Below are positions 46,769 through 55,921 of a stretch of 64,000 bases of DNA, piece by piece. A program made the position numbers and the translations under genes. How positions within the stretch are numbered: position 1 is the first letter of the stretch; each line of letters opens with the position of its first letter. The DNA is taken from positions 434,001-498,000 of the forward strand of contig NZ_JACIEW010000001.1 in NCBI RefSeq assembly GCF_014197055.1, read 5' to 3'. The stretch is from Devosia subaequoris. Lineage in GTDB: Bacteria; Pseudomonadota; Alphaproteobacteria; Rhizobiales; Devosiaceae. The notes under the pieces were generated by a model, which was given only the letters and a program-made list of their open reading frames with translations, had not been told where the DNA came from and ran no database searches.

Positions 46769-47550
46769 GATCTGAGGGCTCCATTGCTGGTATCGCCAAG
46801 CCGAAGCTCGGCGACAAAATCATAGGTGTCGCCCCGGTAGATGGAGCGGGTGAATTCAACGACGCGGCCAGTGCCCAGATAGGATATGCGCTCGATATGC
46901 AGGCCGGCCGAACCGACCGGCACCTGCAGCAAATGGGCATCCTCTTCCGCAATATTGGACGCACGAATGCGCTGAATGGCGCGTACCGGCCGCATATTGG
47001 TTTTCTCGAGGTGCTTGTAGAGCGAATCCGTAATGCTCATCGGCTCCGGCAACACAGCCATCGAGAGGCTGGCGCGCTCAATGGCCAGGGGGGTTTCGCC
47101 GGTCAGCCGCAGACGCGCAATGCGCGCCACGCGGTCGCCCGCGCTGAGACCCAGAATGATGGTTTCTTCCGGTGAGGGCACGTAAAGCCCGCGCTCGAGC
47201 CATTCGGCTCGCACGGCCATGCCGCGGCGCGCCATATCCTCGGTAAAGGATGTGAGTTGGGACAGGGATTGTTCAACGCGCTGGGTCTCAGGCGCAACGA
47301 AGGTGCCTGAGCCGTGGCGCTGCACCAGAACCCCTTCGTGCACCAGTTGCTGAACCGCCTTGCGCACGGTAACCCGGGATACATCGGCGCGCTGAGCCAG
47401 GTCCCGCTCGGAAGGCAAGGCATCCCCGGGGTTGATATGTCCGCGCTTTATGGCATCTTCTATCCAGCGCTTGAGCTGCAAGTAGAGCGGTCCGCCGATC
47501 GGCAGCACCACCGGACCTTCGCCAAACATCGTGCCGGACTGTTCAGTCAA
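46765..47550 (-). CDS. nagR: GntR/HutC-family amino-sugar regulator (NagR-like)
   Basis: A 261-residue regulator with a GntR winged helix (about residues 20-85, LPSERDLAQRADVSRVTVRKAVQQL) and a UTRA ligand-binding domain (about 105-255). The best start is the TTG at 47550, because AAGGAGG ends four bases before it; an ATG at 47529 lies inside. It heads the nagR-nagB-nagA operon and would bind the AATACCA repeats upstream. A HutC subfamily relation is inferred; ligand probably an amino-sugar phosphate. Confidence 0.85.
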   Translation of the reverse strand: MTEQSGTMFGEGPVVLPIGGPLYLQLKRWIEDAIKRGHINPGDALPSERDLAQRADVSRVTVRKAVQQLVHEGVLVQRHGSGTFVAPETQRVEQSLSQLTSFTEDMARRGMAVRAEWLERGLYVPSPEETIILGLSAGDRVARIARLRLTGETPLAIERASLSMAVLPEPMSITDSLYKHLEKTNMRPVRAIQRIRASNIAEEDAHLLQVPVGSAGLHIERISYLGTGRVVEFTRSIYRGDTYDFVAELRLGDTSNGALRS

Positions 47551-47616
47551 GCGACCTCCTTGGCCGGCCGTTGCAAAACCGGCGAGCCCTACGCGCCAGA
47601 ATGGCGCTGCGCACAC

Positions 47617-47637
47617 AATACCAATAAAATACCATTT
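47617..47637. promoter_or_regulatory. Tandem AATACCA half-sites, nagR promoter (candidate NagR operator)
   Basis: AATACCA occurs at 47617-47623 and again at 47628-47634 (11 bases apart, one helix turn). The 3' part extends as AAAATACCATTT. A near-identical inverted copy lies at 47741-47747 before murQ. Confidence 0.45.
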
Positions 47638-47738
47638 ACCAAGTCCATTCTAGCAAATTTGCACTTCCATACCCATCTCGCTGTGGATATTGCACTTTTG
47701 AACCCGGCGCTTTATCCCTTAGCGACTTGATGGAGCTA

Positions 47739-47750
47739 AGTGGTATTTTT
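47739..47750. promoter_or_regulatory. Inverted TGGTATT half-site, murQ promoter (candidate NagR operator)
   Basis: AAGTGGTATTTT (47739-47750) is the reverse complement of AAAATACCACTT and matches the AAAATACCATTT copy at 47626-47637 in 11 of 12 bases. It lies just upstream of murQ. The pair spans the divergent promoter region, suggesting one regulator for both directions. Confidence 0.45.
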
Positions 47751-47779
47751 TTGGCATTACGGCTAGACAGGAGCAGCGG

Positions 47780-48682
47780 ATGACAGACAGGCAGACCGAA
47801 GCCCGGCATGCGCAAGCCATCGGCCTTGAGCTAAAGAGTGACGCAGAAATCCTATCCTTGCTGGCAACAGGTCAGGCGGAGGCTGCCCAATGCGTTGTCT
47901 CCGCAATTCCCGAGATTGTCCGGGGCGCAAATCTGGCGGCCGACGCGTTGGGGAAAGGCGGGCGGCTGGTTTATGCTGCAGCCGGCAGCTCGGGCCTGAT
48001 GGCGCTGGCCGACGCATTGGAACTGCCCGGCACCTATGGCATCGCTTTTGATCGGATCGTGGTGCTGCTGGCAGGCGGCATGGACGCTTTGCGCGAGATG
48101 CGTGGCGGACCTGAGGATGATGCGACGGCCGCGAGAGAAGCGGCCGAGGCGCTGGCGCTGAATGAAAATGATTGCCTGATTGCCGTGACGGCAAGCGGGC
48201 AGACCCTCTACCCGCTGGCTGCCATCCAAGTGGCTCGGGCGGCTGGGGCCAGCACGATCGGTATCGCAAATAATGCCGGCGCGCGGCTATTTGATCTTGT
48301 TGACGCCGCAATCTGCCTGCCGACCCCTGCTGAAGTCATCGCCGGATCTACACGTATGGGTGCAGGAACGGCGCAGAAAATCGCCCTCAATATGCTCTCG
48401 ACGTTGATGGCCATTCGTCTTGGGCATGTGCATGACGGCTATATGGTAAATGTGATCGCGGACAATGAGAAGCTGCGCGGCCGAGCCTGCGGCATCGTCG
48501 CGGCGATTGCCGGAGTGGACGAGGCCAAAGCGCAGTCAGCCCTTGCCGCCAGTGCGGGGGCTGTGAAGCCGGCCATTCTCATCGCCAGTGGCACCAGCGA
48601 CCTCGCAGAGGCGGAGGCATTGCTCGCGCGGCATCACGGGCAGCTGCGGCCCATCCTGACTGAGATGGGCGGCCGTTATTAG
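47780..48682 (+). CDS. murQ: N-acetylmuramic acid 6-phosphate etherase
   Basis: A 300-residue SIS protein that splits MurNAc-6-phosphate into GlcNAc-6-phosphate and lactate. The active-site glutamates appear in ALELPGTYG (Glu81) and GGPEDD (Glu112), and STRMGAGTAQKIALNMLST is the family signature. AGGAG precedes the ATG. It is divergent from nagR-nagB-nagA; together they take MurNAc-6-phosphate to fructose-6-phosphate. No kinase or transporter for MurNAc is in the window. Confidence 0.95.
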   Translation: MTDRQTEARHAQAIGLELKSDAEILSLLATGQAEAAQCVVSAIPEIVRGANLAADALGKGGRLVYAAAGSSGLMALADALELPGTYGIAFDRIVVLLAGGMDALREMRGGPEDDATAAREAAEALALNENDCLIAVTASGQTLYPLAAIQVARAAGASTIGIANNAGARLFDLVDAAICLPTPAEVIAGSTRMGAGTAQKIALNMLSTLMAIRLGHVHDGYMVNVIADNEKLRGRACGIVAAIAGVDEAKAQSALAASAGAVKPAILIASGTSDLAEAEALLARHHGQLRPILTEMGGRY

Positions 48683-48707
48683 AACCGGCTGGCGGTGCGC
48701 ACAAAAA

Positions 48708-48740
48708 ACCCCGGAGGTGGTTGCACCTTCGGGGTCTTTT
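48708..48740 (+). terminator. Terminator of murQ
   Basis: ACCCCGGAGGTG (48708-48719) pairs with CACCTTCGGGGT (48724-48735) with one G-T pair and is followed by CTTTT. Confidence 0.85.
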
Positions 48741-48838
48741 ACCGGTCTTCGATATGTTTCAATCGCGTTCCAGTTTAAGCTGAACGAGGTAGGCGCGCAT
48801 TGGTTCCATATTTTTTGCATCCCGCCATTCGGGGCAAA

Positions 48839-49255
48839 ATGGTCCGCGGCCGAGAGGTGGTTGGCGAGCAACTTACAAGTGGTGGATGCCTTTGTGGCGA
48901 CGTACGTTTCGAAGCAACGGGCGCACCCTATCGGGTGGGTCTATGCCATTGCCTTGACTGTCGAAAACACCATGGTGCTCTGTTTCACGCCTCCGCCATC
49001 TTTCCCGTGGACGCAGTGACGAGTACCGGCGAGACGCGCTCATACCAGGGGCGACATTTCTGCCCGCGCTGCGGTTCTTCGGTGTTTTCCGTGAGCGGGG
49101 ATGAAATCGAGATCAATCTGGGCGCCCTGGACGCCATCGATCAGTTCCGTCCGACGTACGAGCTGTGGACGATCCGCAGGGAATCGTGGCTGCCGCCGTT
49201 TGCCCTGACGCCGTATTCGAGAAACCGTGAAGGTCCGGGACGGGACGAGCGATAG
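48839..49255 (+). CDS. GFA-family (glutathione-dependent formaldehyde-activating-like) protein
   Basis: A 138-residue zinc protein of the GFA/CENP-V family. The cysteine pattern is complete: GGCLCG, CHCLDC and HFCPRCGS. I prefer the ATG at 48839; a TTG at 48800 would add 13 residues. Some members are annotated as S-hydroxymethylglutathione synthases, but the function is not established for most. Alone between murQ and ectR. Confidence 0.85.
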   Translation: MVRGREVVGEQLTSGGCLCGDVRFEATGAPYRVGLCHCLDCRKHHGALFHASAIFPVDAVTSTGETRSYQGRHFCPRCGSSVFSVSGDEIEINLGALDAIDQFRPTYELWTIRRESWLPPFALTPYSRNREGPGRDER

Positions 49256-49264
49256 GGAATAAGC

Positions 49265-49765
49265 CTATTCCGGCTCGAACGGCACTTCACCGGCCAGTTC
49301 GGCCACATGGTCGATCACTGCTGCCGCATCAGGGTGATCGCCACCAAGCATGTCTGCCACCCGCTCGAGCGCGGCGATCAGCATGATCTGTTCCCACTCC
49401 TTGAGACCTGAGAACTGCTTGTGGAACTGGGCGTGCACACCGTCAGGTGCGATAGCCAGCACCCTCTGCCCCTTGTCAGTCAGAGACAGCAGAACCTGGC
49501 GGCGATCCTTCTCACCGCGCCGACGCTGGATCATGCCGGACGTTTCGAGCTTCTGCAGCAAAGCCGTGGTGGTCGCCTGGGTGATACCCATGCGGCTCGC
49601 CACGTGACCGGCAGTCTTTTCCTGCTCGCCATCCAATATCTGCATGAAGATAAGCTGGGACGGTGTCAGCCCGGTTTCACGCATCAATTGTTTGGAGTTC
49701 GACTCGGTCGCGCGCAGGATTTTACGCATCGCCGTCAGGGCCGATTTGGTCCGATCTTCCAACAA
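49265..49765 (-). CDS. ectR: MarR-family regulator, EctR-like
   Basis: A 166-residue MarR winged-helix protein (core about 25-135, ASRMGITQATTTALLQKLE and a RRRGEKDRRQVLL wing). It is divergent from ectABCD, and a MarR-type EctR1 represses ectoine genes in methylotrophs in the same arrangement. The TTG at 49765 has GGAG about 6 bases upstream and gives the expected N-terminal length; an ATG at 49729 is an alternative. It may respond to osmotic state through an unknown signal. Confidence 0.8.
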   Translation of the reverse strand: MLEDRTKSALTAMRKILRATESNSKQLMRETGLTPSQLIFMQILDGEQEKTAGHVASRMGITQATTTALLQKLETSGMIQRRRGEKDRRQVLLSLTDKGQRVLAIAPDGVHAQFHKQFSGLKEWEQIMLIAALERVADMLGGDHPDAAAVIDHVAELAGEVPFEPE

Positions 49766-49843
49766 CCTACTCCAGACTCTTCCTCACCACATTATCGTCA
49801 TAATCCGGGGAACCCAAGCGCCATCACGGAGGTTTAGCATTCC

Positions 49844-49857
49844 TTAGCTATATCTAA
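49844..49857. promoter_or_regulatory. Candidate EctR operator
   Basis: TTAG-CTATAT-CTAA is an imperfect palindrome between ectR and ectA, about 80 bases from the ectR start and 190 bases before ectA. Confidence 0.4.
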
Positions 49858-50041
49858 CCTGTTTTCAGACGACTAAGCAAAAATGGCGGACACAGAAAAT
49901 ATTTCTGCGCGACTCACTCCGCGCAAGCCCTTGATTTCGTATGGCAGATCACAGTTTCCCGTCACCATCATGACGCCATCGGCAAATTTTATCACGCCGC
50001 TTGGGTTGAAATTTAGTTTTAACAAGCTAACTTTCGGCTCC

Positions 50042-50617
50042 ATGATTTACGGCAACTCAGCGCTGTTCGATGCCGGTGCACTCCACCGGCAAACCGCAAG
50101 TGCCCCGCAAGCGAGCATTCGCGCCCCCATCAGCACAGATGGTTCGAAGGTGTGGAAGCTCATTGGTGCCACCAGCGCGCTCGATGACAATTCGCTCTAT
50201 TGCAACCTACTGCAGTCCACCCATTTCGCCGCCACCTGTGCCATCGCGGAGCAGGACGGCAAGGTGGTCGGCTGGCTCTCAGGCTATATCCCGCCCGAGC
50301 AGCCCGACACCTACTTCGTCTGGCAGGTCTGCGTTAGCGATGCCGCACGCGGCCAAGGACTTGGCCGGCGCCTGATCGGCGATGTGCTCGCTCGCCCGGT
50401 GTGCCGCGCGGTGACCACGCTGCAATGCACCATCACCCATGACAACGAGCCAAGCTGGGGCCTGTTCAAAGCGATCGCCCGCAAGCTCGACGCGCAATTG
50501 CGCCAGGTCGAACTGTTCGAAAAAGACGCCCATTTCGACGGACTGCACGACAGCGAATACGCGGTCAGCATCGGTCCGTTCAGCCCCGAGAAGGTGACGG
50601 CGCTTACGAGCGCCTGA
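50042..50617 (+). CDS. ectA: L-2,4-diaminobutyric acid acetyltransferase
   Basis: A 191-residue GNAT-family enzyme that acetylates diaminobutyrate in ectoine synthesis. VWKLIGATSALDDNSLYCNL is a conserved N-terminal stretch, and VWQVCVSDAARGQGLGRRLIGD forms the acetyl-CoA site. I use the ATG at 50042, which gives the usual length; frames from 49883 or 49970 add a non-homologous leader, although this ATG has only a weak ribosome site. First gene of the ect operon, divergent from ectR. Confidence 0.92.
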   Translation: MIYGNSALFDAGALHRQTASAPQASIRAPISTDGSKVWKLIGATSALDDNSLYCNLLQSTHFAATCAIAEQDGKVVGWLSGYIPPEQPDTYFVWQVCVSDAARGQGLGRRLIGDVLARPVCRAVTTLQCTITHDNEPSWGLFKAIARKLDAQLRQVELFEKDAHFDGLHDSEYAVSIGPFSPEKVTALTSA

Positions 50618-50673
50618 TCACACACCAATTAGACCTAATCCCTTTGACCATCCACGTCCAGGAGACGTTTCCC

Positions 50674-51963
50674 ATGGCCACCACAGCAACAGTCACGCCT
50701 ATCAACACCTTTGAGCGCGTCGAAAGCCGCGTGCGGTCCTATTCGCGCAGCTTCCCCAAGGTGTTCGACCGTGCCATCGGCTCGACCATCTACGACACCA
50801 ATGGCAAGGCCTACACCGACTTTCTCGCCGGCTGCTCCACGCTCAATTACGGGCATAACGACCCGGATCTGAAATCGGCGCTGATCGAGTACATCTCCAA
50901 TGACGGCATTGCGCATGGCCTGGACATGTTCACTGACGCCAAGGAACATTTCCTCTCGACCTTCGAGCGGCTGGTCCTGCGTCCGCGCGGCATGACGCAT
51001 CAGTTGCAGTTCACTGGCCCGACCGGCGCCAACGCGGTGGAAGCGGCGATGAAGCTGGCCCGCAAGGTCACTGGTCGTACCAATATCATCTCCTTTACCA
51101 ATGGCTTTCATGGCGTGACCATGGGCGCTCTGGCCGCAACGGGCAATGGTAAGCACCGCGGTGGCGCAGCAATGCCGCTCTCCGGTGTTGCCCGCGCTGC
51201 GTATGACGGCTATCACGGTCCGGACATCAACACGGCCGACCTGCTTGAGCGCCAGTTGAGCGATCCGTCCAGCGGTATCGATGCGCCGGCGGCGATCATC
51301 GTCGAGACCGTGCAGGGCGAAGGCGGGCTCAATGCCGCCTCCCCCGAATGGCTGCGTCAGATCCAGGCGATTGCCCGGAAGCACGGCGCGCTGTTCATCA
51401 TCGACGACATCCAGGCCGGGTGTGGCCGTACGGGCGGATTCTTCTCGTTCGACGGCATGGGGCTGTCGCCCGACATCATCACCATGGCCAAGTCGCTTTC
51501 GGGCATGGGCCTGCCGCTGGCCATGACGCTGATCAAGCCGGAGCACGATATCTGGAAGCCTGCCGAGCACAACGGTACGTTCCGCGGCAACAACCATGCC
51601 TTCGTGACGGCTGCTGCGGCGCTGGAGAAGTTCTGGTCCGACGACCGATTCATCTCTGATGTGAACGAGAAGGCCCGCTATCTCGGCGAGCGCCTGGCCG
51701 CCATTGCCGATGAACATGGCCTGACCACCAAGGGCCGCGGCATGATGGTCGGCGTCGACGCCGGTTCGGGCGAAAACGCAGCTGCCATCTGCAAGGCCTG
51801 CTTCGCCAAGGGCCTGATCATCGAAACTTCTGGCAGCTTTGACGAAGTGGTCAAGGTGCTCTGCCCGCTCACCATCTCCCTCGACCAGCTGACCGCCGGC
51901 ATCGACATCATGGAGACCGCCTTTGACGCGGTCCTGGGGTCCCGCCGCGCCGCGGCCGAATAA
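50674..51963 (+). CDS. ectB: Diaminobutyrate-2-oxoglutarate transaminase
   Basis: The 429-residue PLP class III aminotransferase makes L-2,4-diaminobutyrate from aspartate semialdehyde. Lys273 in TMAKSLSG carries PLP, with Asp244-Asp245 in [14 protein letters not shown]. The ATG at 50674 follows GGAG and precedes the aligned family start; a TTG at 50644 is possible. Semialdehyde supply comes from the dedicated aspartokinase in the operon. Confidence 0.97.
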   Translation: MATTATVTPINTFERVESRVRSYSRSFPKVFDRAIGSTIYDTNGKAYTDFLAGCSTLNYGHNDPDLKSALIEYISNDGIAHGLDMFTDAKEHFLSTFERLVLRPRGMTHQLQFTGPTGANAVEAAMKLARKVTGRTNIISFTNGFHGVTMGALAATGNGKHRGGAAMPLSGVARAAYDGYHGPDINTADLLERQLSDPSSGIDAPAAIIVETVQGEGGLNAASPEWLRQIQAIARKHGALFIIDDIQAGCGRTGGFFSFDGMGLSPDIITMAKSLSGMGLPLAMTLIKPEHDIWKPAEHNGTFRGNNHAFVTAAAALEKFWSDDRFISDVNEKARYLGERLAAIADEHGLTTKGRGMMVGVDAGSGENAAAICKACFAKGLIIETSGSFDEVVKVLCPLTISLDQLTAGIDIMETAFDAVLGSRRAAAE

Positions 51964-51976
51964 GGATTTTTCAGCA

Positions 51977-52369
51977 ATGATTGTACGCGATCTCGAATCC
52001 GCCCGGATGGGCGACCGCCTCGTCAATTCCAATGGCTGGGACAGCACGCGACTGCTGCTGGCCGGCGACGAGATGGGATTCAGTTTTCACATCACCCGCA
52101 TTCACGAAGGCACCAGCCACGTGTTTCACTACAAGCATCACTTCGAGAGCGTCTATTGCATCTCGGGTGAGGGCTCGATCGAGGAACTGGATACCGGCGT
52201 GGTGCACCAGATTCGCCCGGGCGTGATGTACGCGCTAAACTTGAACGACAAGCATCGCCTGACCGCCAAGAGCGAGATGGTGATGGCGTGCTGCTTCAAC
52301 CCGCCGGTGACCGGCAAGGAAGTGCACCGCGAAGACGGCTCCTACGCCCCGATCTCCGAAGACGCGTAA
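51977..52369 (+). CDS. ectC: Ectoine synthase
   Basis: A 130-residue cupin that cyclises N-acetyl-diaminobutyrate to ectoine. [16 protein letters not shown] at the start and the [16 protein letters not shown] metal-binding segment match the family. The ATG at 51977 lies 13 bases after the ectB stop with AAGGA before it. The full core is encoded. Confidence 0.97.
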   Translation: MIVRDLESARMGDRLVNSNGWDSTRLLLAGDEMGFSFHITRIHEGTSHVFHYKHHFESVYCISGEGSIEELDTGVVHQIRPGVMYALNLNDKHRLTAKSEMVMACCFNPPVTGKEVHREDGSYAPISEDA

Positions 52370-52410
52370 GCGTCCAGATACTTAAAAACACAAACTGAAA
52401 GGCGAGAACC

Positions 52411-53340
52411 ATGACCCAGTCAGCTTTCGACACCGCCAATCACGATGACTACCCCACCCGCCTGCCCGCCGAAAAATGGCAGGAGCGCAAAGACCCCGTC
52501 GTCTGGGGCAACTGGACCCCGGAAGCGCCGCTGACACGCGCGCAGACCGAGAGCTTTGAGAAGAACGGCTATCTGGTCCTCAAGGATGTCTTCTCGCCGG
52601 CGGAAGTCGCCGCACTGCAGAAAGAATCCGCCCATATGCGTTCGGGCGAGGCAAAAATTGCAGAAGATAACGTGATCACCGAGCCCGGCTCGAATGAAGT
52701 GCGCACCGTCTTCCGGCTGGATGAAGAGAATGCGCTGTTCGCGCGCCTCGCTAGCGACCGCCGCATTGCCGGCGCCGTCAGCTTCCTGCTCGATGACGAG
52801 GTTTACCTTCACCAGTCCCGCCTGAATTACAAGCCGGGCTTTACCGGCAAGGAATTCTACTGGCACTCGGATTTTGAGACCTGGCACGCCGAAGACGGCA
52901 TGCCGCGCATGCGTGCCATTTCGGCCTCGATCCTGCTCACGGACAATGACGCGCTCAATGGTCCGCTGATGCTGATGCCGGGCACGCACAAGAACTTCAT
53001 CGCCTGTGCCGGCGAAACCCCCGAGGACAACCACAAGACCTCGCTCAAGAAGCAGGAAATCGGTGTGCCTTCGCATGACGCGCTGACGAAAATGGCCAAG
53101 GAACACGGCATCGACTACGCCTCGGGCAAGGCCGGGACCGTGGTGCTGTTCGACTGCAACACGATGCATGGCTCGAACGGTAATATCACACCGTTCCCGC
53201 GCTCGAACGCCTTCTTCGTCTACAATGCCTGGTCCAATCGGGTGGTGCAGCCCTTCGCTGCCAAAAACCCGCGCCCGGCATTTCTGAGTTCGCGTGATCC
53301 CAAGGGTCCGATCAGCATTGAGAGCGGCAAGATCGGCTAA
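52411..53340 (+). CDS. ectD: Ectoine hydroxylase
   Basis: A 309-residue Fe(II)/2-oxoglutarate dioxygenase that converts ectoine to 5-hydroxyectoine. The family signature spans residues 149-168 (FYWHSDFETWHAEDGMPRMR), providing His152 and Asp154, and His253 completes the iron site in MHGSNGN. Spacing to ectC (41 bases) is that of an operon. Confidence 0.97.
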   Translation: MTQSAFDTANHDDYPTRLPAEKWQERKDPVVWGNWTPEAPLTRAQTESFEKNGYLVLKDVFSPAEVAALQKESAHMRSGEAKIAEDNVITEPGSNEVRTVFRLDEENALFARLASDRRIAGAVSFLLDDEVYLHQSRLNYKPGFTGKEFYWHSDFETWHAEDGMPRMRAISASILLTDNDALNGPLMLMPGTHKNFIACAGETPEDNHKTSLKKQEIGVPSHDALTKMAKEHGIDYASGKAGTVVLFDCNTMHGSNGNITPFPRSNAFFVYNAWSNRVVQPFAAKNPRPAFLSSRDPKGPISIESGKIG

Positions 53341-53379
53341 GGCCGGTTCCTGAGACGCCCTACGACCAACCAGATGGCT

Positions 53380-53400
53380 CCGCTCCCGACAAGGGAGCGG
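53380..53400 (+). promoter_or_regulatory. Intra-operon hairpin before ask
   Basis: CCGCTCCC (53380-53387) pairs with GGGAGCGG (53393-53400), loop GACAA, and TTGGAGACTGC leads into the ATG at 53412. There is no T-run. It could modulate ask translation or mark an RNA-processing site. Confidence 0.5.
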
Positions 53401-53411
53401 TTGGAGACTGC

Positions 53412-54869
53412 ATGACGACCGAAAGCCCACGCCATACCGTTGAGAAGATCGGCGGCACCTCGATGTCCCGCACCGAGGAATTGCTCAACACCGTGCTGAT
53501 TGGTGACCGTAAGGGTGCCGATCTCTACCAGCGCATCTTCGTGGTCTCGGCCTATGCCGGGATGACAGACGAGCTGCTTGAACACAAGAAATCCGGCAAG
53601 CCCGGCGTCTATGCGCTGTTTGCCAGCGCCGAGAGCGGCTGGGGCTGGGGCGATGCGCTCAGCGCCGTGGCCGACAAGATGTTCGCCCATAACGAGCGTA
53701 TCTTCTCGGACGAAGGCGCCAGGCAATCGGCCAATCGCTTTGCGCGGGAGCGCGTCGAAGGCGTTCGCTCCTGCCTGATTGACCTGCAGCGGCTGTGCTC
53801 TTTCGGGCATTTTCAGCTGCAGCAGCATCTGCTGACCGTGCGCGAAATGCTGGCCTCACTAGGCGAAGCGCATTCCGCGTTCAACACCGCACTGCTGCTC
53901 AACCTCCATGGTGTCCGCGCCCGGATGATCGACCTCACCGGCTGGCGCGACGAGGGGCAGTATACGCTTGATGAAGCCATTGAGCGCGCCCTGGCCGATG
54001 TCGACCTCGCTACGGAGCTGCCGATTGTCACCGGCTATGCCCAATGCAGCGAAGCGCTGATGGGCACTTATGACCGTGGCTATTCGGAGGTGACGCTGTC
54101 GCGGTTGACAGTCGTGACCAAGGCGCGTGAGGCAATCATCCACAAGGAGTTCCACCTCTCGAGCGCTGACCCGCGGCTGGTTTCGCCCGACGCGGTGCGC
54201 GTGATTGGCGAAACCAATTACGATGTGGCTGACCAGCTCTCCAATATGGGCATGGAAGCGATCCATCCCCGCGCCGCCAAGGGCCTGCGCCGAGCCGGTA
54301 TTCCGTTGCGTGTGAAAAATGCATTTGAGCCGGAACATCCCGGCACGGTGATCCGTTCTGACCTCGATGCGCAGTCACCTCAGGTCGAGATCGTGACCGG
54401 ATTGAAAAATGTCTATGCCTTCGAGTTCTACGACCAGGACATGGTCGGGGTGAAGGGCTATGACGCCGAAATCCTGGAAGCCCTGAAGCGCCACAAGGTC
54501 TGGATTATTGCCAAGACCTCCAACGCCAATACCATCACTCACTACCTCAAGGGGTCGATGAAGGCGATCAAGCGGGTCGAAACCGACCTGTCCAATGCCT
54601 TCCCGACTGCGGAGATCGCCCTGCGCAAGATCGCACTGGTTTCGGCCATTGGCCGCGACCTGCGCTCACCCAAGGTGCTGACCCAGGCCATCCGCGCCTT
54701 GTCGGATGCCGGGATCGAGCCGCTCGGCGTGCACGATCTACTGCGCAAGGTCGACTTGCAGGTCATCGTCGAGCCCGACCAGTTCGAAGCCACAATCGCG
54801 GCCCTGCACAAGGGCCTCATCGAAGACTGGGCCGCCGCGCCGCAACACAAATTGCACGCGGCAGCCTGA
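53412..54869 (+). CDS. ask: Aspartate kinase, ectoine-specific (Ask_Ect)
   Basis: A 485-residue aspartokinase. It starts TVEKIGGTSMSRTEELLN, lacking the KFGGTS form of classical enzymes, as in Ask_Ect; ACT domains lie in the C-terminal 150 residues. It phosphorylates aspartate to feed aspartate semialdehyde to EctB, probably without lysine/threonine feedback. Located fifth in the operon. Confidence 0.92.
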   Translation: MTTESPRHTVEKIGGTSMSRTEELLNTVLIGDRKGADLYQRIFVVSAYAGMTDELLEHKKSGKPGVYALFASAESGWGWGDALSAVADKMFAHNERIFSDEGARQSANRFARERVEGVRSCLIDLQRLCSFGHFQLQQHLLTVREMLASLGEAHSAFNTALLLNLHGVRARMIDLTGWRDEGQYTLDEAIERALADVDLATELPIVTGYAQCSEALMGTYDRGYSEVTLSRLTVVTKAREAIIHKEFHLSSADPRLVSPDAVRVIGETNYDVADQLSNMGMEAIHPRAAKGLRRAGIPLRVKNAFEPEHPGTVIRSDLDAQSPQVEIVTGLKNVYAFEFYDQDMVGVKGYDAEILEALKRHKVWIIAKTSNANTITHYLKGSMKAIKRVETDLSNAFPTAEIALRKIALVSAIGRDLRSPKVLTQAIRALSDAGIEPLGVHDLLRKVDLQVIVEPDQFEATIAALHKGLIEDWAAAPQHKLHAAA

Positions 54870-54941
54870 TCCATGCCGGCTGCAGGGATGGGCAGCAGCC
54901 GGTTTAACCCGCCCGAAGAAGAAGAAATGAGGAGAACACAC

Positions 54942-55808
54942 ATGACTAAATTCGGAAGAACCGCTGTCATGGCGCTGTCCGCCATCGCCGCTTCGGCTCT
55001 CGCCTCTACCGCTGTCAGCGCCGCATCGCTGGCTGAAATCCAGGAATCGGGTTCGATCCGCATCGCGGTCGCCAATGAGATTCCTTATGGTTATATCGAT
55101 CCGGTTACCGGTGAAGCCATGGGCGCCGGCCCGGACGTGGCCAAGCACATTGCCGAGGAACTCGGCGTGACCGATATCGAGTGGATCACCACCGACTTTT
55201 CCTCGCTGATCCCGGGCCTCCAGGCCGACCGGTTCGACATGGTTGCCGCCGAAATGGCCATCATCCCGACCCGCTGCGCTACGGTTATCTATTCGGAGCC
55301 CAACACCTCTTATGGTGAGGGTCTTCTGGTGCCCGCAGGCAATCCCGGTGGTCTGAGCGGCTATGCTGACTTTGCCGAAAATTCCGATCTGAAGGTCGCT
55401 ATCATGGCCGGCGCGAACCAGCTCGACATGATGCAGGCTCTGGGTGTGTCGGAAGACCAGCTTGTGACCATCTCGTCCAACGCCGACGCGATCTCGACCG
55501 TTTCGACCGGTCGCGCCGACGCCTATGCCGCGACCGGCCTGACCGCCAGCGAACTGGCCGGCCAGAGCGACTCGGTAGAAGTCGCCGAAGGTTTCACCGA
55601 TCCGGTGATCAATGGCACCGAACAGCGTTCCTGGGGCGGCTTTGTCTTTGCCCAGGGCAATGAAGAGCTGCGCGACGCGGTCAACGAAGTTCTGGCAGAG
55701 TACAAGCAGACCGACGAATGGCTGAATACGGTTTCGGGCTACGGCTTTACCGATGCCGACACCTCGCGCTCGTTCGACATGAGCACTGAAGAGCTCTGCA
55801 CCGAGTAA
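54942..55808 (+). CDS. ehuB: Ectoine/hydroxyectoine ABC transporter substrate-binding protein
   Basis: A 288-residue periplasmic binding protein of the amino-acid family. A signal peptide (about residues 1-29, ending near VSAAS) precedes the SBP_bac_3 domain: SIRIAVANEIPYGYID, then GAGPDVAKHIAEELG. The gene neighbourhood identifies it as EhuB. AGGAG lies upstream of the ATG at 54942. Confidence 0.9.
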   Translation: MTKFGRTAVMALSAIAASALASTAVSAASLAEIQESGSIRIAVANEIPYGYIDPVTGEAMGAGPDVAKHIAEELGVTDIEWITTDFSSLIPGLQADRFDMVAAEMAIIPTRCATVIYSEPNTSYGEGLLVPAGNPGGLSGYADFAENSDLKVAIMAGANQLDMMQALGVSEDQLVTISSNADAISTVSTGRADAYAATGLTASELAGQSDSVEVAEGFTDPVINGTEQRSWGGFVFAQGNEELRDAVNEVLAEYKQTDEWLNTVSGYGFTDADTSRSFDMSTEELCTE

Positions 55809-55830
55809 TTTCGGTTCATGATCTGATCTG

Positions 55831-55862
55831 CCGGCGGGCGCCCTTTGCTTGGCGCCCGCCGG
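55831..55862 (+). promoter_or_regulatory. GC-rich hairpin between ehuB and ehuC
   Basis: CCGGCGGGCGCC (55831-55842) pairs perfectly with GGCGCCCGCCGG (55851-55862) around an 8-base loop; only TAAATTGG follows, so it is not a classical terminator. Such hairpins downstream of binding-protein genes often protect the 5' mRNA and raise binding protein over permease, which is inference here. Confidence 0.65.
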
Positions 55863-55921
55863 TAAATTGGTTTAAGCTTCACCAGCGACAACAATAAAAA
55901 AGCTAGGTTGAGAACGCCTTC

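Noticed and set aside
49883..50041. N-terminal extension of ectA
   Set aside because: It adds 53 residues unlike EctA and covers the candidate promoter; the ATG at 50042 gives the usual length, although its ribosome site is weak.
50635..52047. A 470-codon minus-strand open frame opposite ectB
   Set aside because: Codon-bias shadow of ectB; translation lacks family features and overlaps ectB and ectC fully.
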